DNA from: JAEUMY01 sp033764435
Lineage (GTDB): Bacteria; Pseudomonadota; Gammaproteobacteria; Burkholderiales; Usitatibacteraceae
NCBI GenBank assembly: GCA_033764435.1
Contig: JANRIX010000054.1
Coordinates: forward strand, 124,001-188,000
Direction of reading: 5' to 3'
DNA: 64,000 nucleotides
The notes under the pieces were generated by a model. The model searched no databases. It was not told the origin of the DNA and saw only the letters and a program-made list of their open reading frames with translations. The position numbers were made by a program, and so were the translations under genes. Below, in pieces: positions 60,783-64,000 of the stretch (the first letter of the stretch is position 1; every line of letters starts with the position of its first letter).

Positions 60783-62087
60783 GTGAGAATTCTGCTCACC
60801 ACTATCGGCACCCGCGGCGACGTGCAGCCATTCCTCGCGTTGGCGCTGGGCCTGAGGGCCGCCGGGCACGAGGTGGCGATGGCCACGTGCCCGCGCTTCG
60901 AGTCCTTCATCACCGATCACGGTCTGCGCTTCCTGCCGCTCGATGAAGGCTTGCTGACCCTGCTTGAATCGCCATTCGGTCGTGAAGTGTTCAGCAACCT
61001 GAACAGCCTCACCGGTGTGTTGAAAAGCCTGCCCGGCATCCTGCGCAGGGTGGGACCCATTCATCACCGTCTGGTGGCGGATGCGTGGTCTGCAGTCGAG
61101 GCGCATCAGCCCGATGTGATCGTGTATCACCCCAAGCTGTTTTGCATGCCCGCGTTCGCGGCTGTTCGCAAAGTTCCCGCCGTGCTGGCATTGCTCAATC
61201 CGATGTTCGTGCCAACCGGCGAATGGCCGCTGCCGGGTCTGCCGCGCTGGCCGCTGGGCAGGGCATACAACCGGGCGACGTGGCGGCTGATGCATGGCGT
61301 GATGAACATGTCTTCACGCGGCTACGTCAATGCGTGGCGGCGTCGGCACGACCCGACCGGGAAATCGGCAGAGAGCGCACCCAGCCGAATTGCGCAGGGG
61401 CGTCCCGTGCCCGTGTTGCACGGCTTCAGCGCAAGCGTCGTGCCGCCGCCGGCGGACTGGCCCGATCATGTTCACACCACCGGGTTCTGGTTCATGCCGC
61501 CTGCAGAAAGTGCTGCGACTGCCAGACCTTGGGCACCACCGGAAGCGTTGCAGCGGTATCTGGATGCGGGGCCGCCTCCCGTCTATGTCGGTTTCGGCAG
61601 CATGGCCGGCACGCGGCCGGAAGCGACCACGCGTCTGGTGCTTGACGCGATCCGACAGGCGAAGGTGCGCGCGGTCATCGCAACAGGCTGGGGCGGCATG
61701 ACGGAAGCGTCCTTGCCGTCATCGGTGTTCATGCTCGATGCCGCGCCGCATGAATGGTTGTTCCCCAGGATGGCTGCCGTGGTGCATCACGGTGGCGCGG
61801 GGACCACGGCGGCAGGGCTGCGGGCAGGCTGTCCCACGGTGATCTGTCCGTTCGGTCTCGACCAGCCGTTCTGGGGACGCGCGGTCGCTGCGCTGGGCGC
61901 GGGACCGGACCCGATTCCGCAGAAGCGGTTGACCGCTGAACGACTTGCGGCAGCCATCGCACGCGCAGCGGGCGACGCGACGATACGTTCCAACGCGGCG
62001 CGCGTGGGTCGCTCGATTCAGGCGGAAGACGGCGTTGCGCGCGCGGTGGCGATCATCGAACGCATTGCAAGCAGCAATCCCGCCTGA
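60783..62087 (+). CDS. GT1-type glycosyltransferase (UGT/sterol glucosyltransferase-like)
   Basis: A 434-residue GT-B enzyme. It has the N-terminal GT28/UGT motif ILLTTIGTRGDVQPFLALALGL and the C-terminal nucleotide-sugar site with VYVGFGSMAGTRPE, APHEWLFPRMAAVVHHGGAGTTAAGLRAGCP and CPFGLDQPFWG. It resembles rhamnosyl-, sterol- or macrolide-glycosyltransferases; the acceptor is unknown. GTG 60783 gives the family start. An exact palindrome (60759-60770) sits 12 bp upstream, next to GGGAGTGGG. Otherwise the 290-bp gap before the gene holds nothing I can identify. Confidence 0.87.
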   Translation: MRILLTTIGTRGDVQPFLALALGLRAAGHEVAMATCPRFESFITDHGLRFLPLDEGLLTLLESPFGREVFSNLNSLTGVLKSLPGILRRVGPIHHRLVADAWSAVEAHQPDVIVYHPKLFCMPAFAAVRKVPAVLALLNPMFVPTGEWPLPGLPRWPLGRAYNRATWRLMHGVMNMSSRGYVNAWRRRHDPTGKSAESAPSRIAQGRPVPVLHGFSASVVPPPADWPDHVHTTGFWFMPPAESAATARPWAPPEALQRYLDAGPPPVYVGFGSMAGTRPEATTRLVLDAIRQAKVRAVIATGWGGMTEASLPSSVFMLDAAPHEWLFPRMAAVVHHGGAGTTAAGLRAGCPTVICPFGLDQPFWGRAVAALGAGPDPIPQKRLTAERLAAAIARAAGDATIRSNAARVGRSIQAEDGVARAVAIIERIASSNPA

Positions 62088-62660
62088 TCAACCCAACGCA
62101 ATGCGCGCCACCTCGGTCACGCGATGGCGTGGCGACAGGTGAACGCCTTCCCCGGTGAGACTCAACAGGCTCACATGACCCAACAGTGCGCGGTACTCGC
62201 CTGCCAGGTTGCTTTCGGCCATGTCCAGCGCACTGGCGAATATTTGCGGGTCGGTCGATCTTGCCAACGTCACATGCGGCAGGTAGTCCATGTCATCGCG
62301 CAGGTAGGGTGCAAGGATGCCGCCATAAAGCCGGTCGTGGAGCGCAACGACGCTGCCTGCGCCGGTGCGCGCGTTCAGCAGCACGAACTCGTCCTTGAGA
62401 TTGCGAATGCCGGAAAACACGACCGGCATCTGCGGCCAGCGCGCCGTGCGGCGGCGGATGTGGGCAGTGAGCTGGGTGGCGTTGAGATGCGCGGCGAACG
62501 GAAAGACCAGCCAGAGGTGGGGCGCCAGCGTGGCCGCCAGCGGGTCGTGGGCATTGCGCAGGGTGGCAATGGCCTGTGCCGTCTGCGCGCTGAATTCGGG
62601 AAACCAGACGATGCCCCAGCGCGGCGGTTTGACCAGCTTGCGTATGACGATGCGTTTCAT
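62088..62660 (-). CDS. 2'-5' RNA ligase family (2H phosphoesterase) protein
   Basis: A 190-residue 2H protein. The first motif is HLWLVFPF (Thr/Ser replaced by Trp) and the second is the canonical HVTLAR in DYLPHVTLARSTDP. So one of two catalytic motifs is intact. ATG 62660 (MKRIVIRKLVKPPRWG) begins the domain; the open frame beyond is non-coding in character. A one-mismatch palindrome (62236-62247) encodes Gln-Ile-Phe-Ala. Confidence 0.7.
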   Translation of the reverse strand: MKRIVIRKLVKPPRWGIVWFPEFSAQTAQAIATLRNAHDPLAATLAPHLWLVFPFAAHLNATQLTAHIRRRTARWPQMPVVFSGIRNLKDEFVLLNARTGAGSVVALHDRLYGGILAPYLRDDMDYLPHVTLARSTDPQIFASALDMAESNLAGEYRALLGHVSLLSLTGEGVHLSPRHRVTEVARIALG

Positions 62661-62920
62661 GTGACGGTTACAACTTGATTGCGGCGAATGGCAGCGTGAC
62701 GCGAAGGTGGCATCGGACTGTGCGCCGCAGCGGTTGCGGGCAACTGGCCTATCTGCGAATATTCGCCGCATTGCCGCGATCCATCGCGCCAACCACGCCG
62801 TCGATAGTACCGTCTCTGGCCGGCTGCATCCTCGGATCAAAAAAGAACGTAGAAGCAGTACACAGCACGGCGCACAGGGCCCACGACTGTACAGGGCTCC
62901 TGGCCACACCCGGGGAGGGG

Positions 62921-64000
62921 ATGATGTCCGCCATTCGTAAAATCGCGGTGACGACCGGCATGTTCTGGGTCGAAGTGCCGGAAGCGGGTCTTCGCCTGCT
63001 CTGCGGCTGCCCGGTCGATGCGGTGAAGCATTTGCTACGCCGGGGACTCATCGTGCCGGCTGAAGTGAAGGGCGTGGCCTGCGAAACGGGTCCCAACGCG
63101 ATCCTGCTGTCCGACCTGCCCATCCAGAACGGCTGGCCCAGCAATCATGCCGAGTTTCCCCTGCTGCAGATGCTCTACAAGCAGGGCATGATCATTCCGA
63201 ATCATCCGGGCAACACCGGTGCGCGGCCGCTGCTGGTCGGCTCGAAGAGCCAGGTGCACGCGCAGATGGAGTATCTCTTCCGCGGCAACTATGGACTGTC
63301 GTCCACGGAAGAGTTGGTCGAAGCTGGCGTGCCCACCTACATGGCGGCCGAGCTCATGCGCATGAAGCTTGCTTTCGCCTTTGGCCGCATCATGCCGACC
63401 GAAGAGCTCTGCCGCCCGGTGTATGTGGAGCGCGAGCCGCATGAGATTCTCAACGGCGTGACCATCCGCCGTCTGCGCACCAATGTGTTCGAACTGGCCT
63501 ACAAGGATGAGTCCATCGAGATCGATCTCAATCTCGCGCCGGACCAGTCATTCGAGTGCCCGTACACGCTGGACAATCATTTTCTCAAACGCGATTACTT
63601 CGCCATTGTCCATACCGGCGATGGCGACGGCTGGGACCTGAACCGGCCGCCGATGGGCAGCATCGTGCTCTTTCAGGGCCGGGTGTATCTGGTCGATGCC
63701 GGGCCCAACATTGAATACGCGCTGACCGCGCTTGGCATTGGCGTGAACGAGATCGATGGCATTTTCCACAGCCACGGTCACGATGATCACCTCGCCGGCC
63801 TCACGGCACTCATCCGTGGTGATCGGCGCATCGCCTACTACGCCGTGCCCATGGTGCGCACGTCAGTGTTCAAGAAGCTGTCGAAGTTGATGCGAATCCC
63901 GGAGGCCGAGTTCTCGCAGCTCTTCGATGTACGAGATCTGTCTCTCGACCATTGGAACGACATCGAGGGTCTGGAAGTCAAGCCCATCCTGTCGCCTCAT
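62921..64000 (+). CDS. Metallo-beta-lactamase fold protein with N-terminal domain (partial)
   Basis: The frame is open from ATG 62921 (or 62924) to the window end, 360 codons. The first ~165 residues are helical, of unknown type (GCPVDAVKHLLRRGLIVPAE; GWPSNHAEFPLLQMLYKQGM). A metallo-beta-lactamase domain follows with VYLVDAGP and the zinc motif HSHGHDDH (HxHxDH) near residue 285. GGGGAGGGG precedes the start. It could be a hydrolase for a cyclic nucleotide or phosphodiester, but no substrate can be assigned. The upstream 260-bp gap contains the exact palindrome 62755-62766 and no other feature I can support. Confidence 0.75.
   Translation, partial: MMSAIRKIAVTTGMFWVEVPEAGLRLLCGCPVDAVKHLLRRGLIVPAEVKGVACETGPNAILLSDLPIQNGWPSNHAEFPLLQMLYKQGMIIPNHPGNTGARPLLVGSKSQVHAQMEYLFRGNYGLSSTEELVEAGVPTYMAAELMRMKLAFAFGRIMPTEELCRPVYVEREPHEILNGVTIRRLRTNVFELAYKDESIEIDLNLAPDQSFECPYTLDNHFLKRDYFAIVHTGDGDGWDLNRPPMGSIVLFQGRVYLVDAGPNIEYALTALGIGVNEIDGIFHSHGHDDHLAGLTALIRGDRRIAYYAVPMVRTSVFKKLSKLMRIPEAEFSQLFDVRDLSLDHWNDIEGLEVKPILSPH

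Larger units (their letters stand above)
4364..62766. repeat. Dispersed 12-bp palindrome GCGAATATTCGC (24 exact copies)
   Basis: Exact copies start at 4364, 6287, 6351, 7715, 9390, 11159, 19945, 27096, 28789, 31543, 33655, 36895, 37630, 38463, 39026, 39216, 42208, 46519, 48327, 55829, 58732, 59151, 60759 and 62755. Most are flanked as TGCGAATATTCGCA. One-mismatch copies retaining AATATT start at 10493, 15478, 20083, 45256, 50577, 51151 and 62236. Other variants are at 26475 (GCGAGTATTCGC), 53407 (GCGAGTACTCGC), 54582 (GCGAACATTCGC) and 56579 (GCGAATCTTCGC). Thirteen exact copies are within genes or the DinB fragment and eleven are between genes. Within genes they are read as ANIR, RIFA or EYS according to frame. 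Confidence 0.95.

Noticed and set aside
4364..62766. 12-mers as four-residue protein insertions
   Set aside because: In guaA, dnaE and acyP the residues align one-to-one with family positions as I know them, so the word arises by substitution in those genes.
4364..62766. 12-mers as intrinsic terminators or as a CRISPR repeat
   Set aside because: There is no loop or T-run, half lie inside coding sequence, and spacing is irregular with no spacer structure.

Overview
The window is a chromosomal segment of a high-GC bacterium. The gene content (guaB-guaA-tadA, divergent metG/apbC with dcd downstream, a FimV-like protein, wax-ester synthase, H-NOX signalling, many small secreted or DUF proteins) fits a gammaproteobacterium of the Xanthomonadales/Lysobacterales type. 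That placement is an inference from gene content, not a database result. I see no rRNA, tRNA, CRISPR array, transposase, integrase or phage gene.

Layout. 1-2 kb: a partial FimV-like envelope protein and a DUF4124 protein, both on the minus strand. 2-14 kb: mainly housekeeping genes on the plus strand (guaB, guaA, a 2H-phosphoesterase-like protein, a RidA protein, tadA, a wax-ester synthase/DGAT coupled to an alpha/beta hydrolase, a second hydrolase, dnaE). 14-19 kb: a translationally coupled minus-strand set (GNAT acetyltransferase, ArfB-like release factor, acylphosphatase, BciB/FrhB-like Fe-S flavoprotein), then metG. 18.8-23.6 kb: apbC, a DUF1330 gene, dcd and small envelope genes including a lipoprotein cytochrome c. 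23.6-33.5 kb: a signalling and stress region with a beta-propeller diguanylate cyclase, a TetR-linked DUF2141/SDR pair with twin operators, a subtilase, and an H-NOX sensor coupled to a hybrid kinase. 33.7-50.8 kb: peptidases (M14, S41), a serine beta-lactamase-like hydrolase, regulators (AraC, LysR), a pirin/hydrolase pair, a PagL-like lipid A deacylase, a TauE/SafE permease, a second diguanylate cyclase and a methionine aminotransferase. 50.8-64 kb: HD and LOG hydrolases, two YdeI-like genes, orphan small genes, a Ycf48-like propeller, a GT1-type glycosyltransferase and the start of a metallo-beta-lactamase protein.

The most unusual signal is a dispersed perfect palindrome, GCGAATATTCGC (extended consensus TGCGAATATTCGCA). 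I count 24 exact copies plus about a dozen near copies in 64 kb, where about 0.004 would be expected by chance. Every AATATT hexamer I could find (33) lies inside this word or a close variant. The word occurs between genes and inside genes in all three reading frames, including conserved enzymes such as guaA and dnaE, where it replaces codons instead of adding them. At two places (49486-49581 and 59934-60027) the same word is split as GCGAATATT/CGC by an 84- or 82-bp block that can fold into consecutive hairpins. The 11-bp terminal stem of this block differs between the copies at four positions, all compensated. One copy lies just upstream of ybdL. The other splits a secreted-protein gene, and removing exactly 82 bp restores a continuous 219-codon frame that keeps the 12-mer intact. 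I propose that the palindrome is the vacant site (or footprint) and the hairpin block its occupied form: a small non-autonomous mobile element, or structured repeat, with a very abundant dedicated target.
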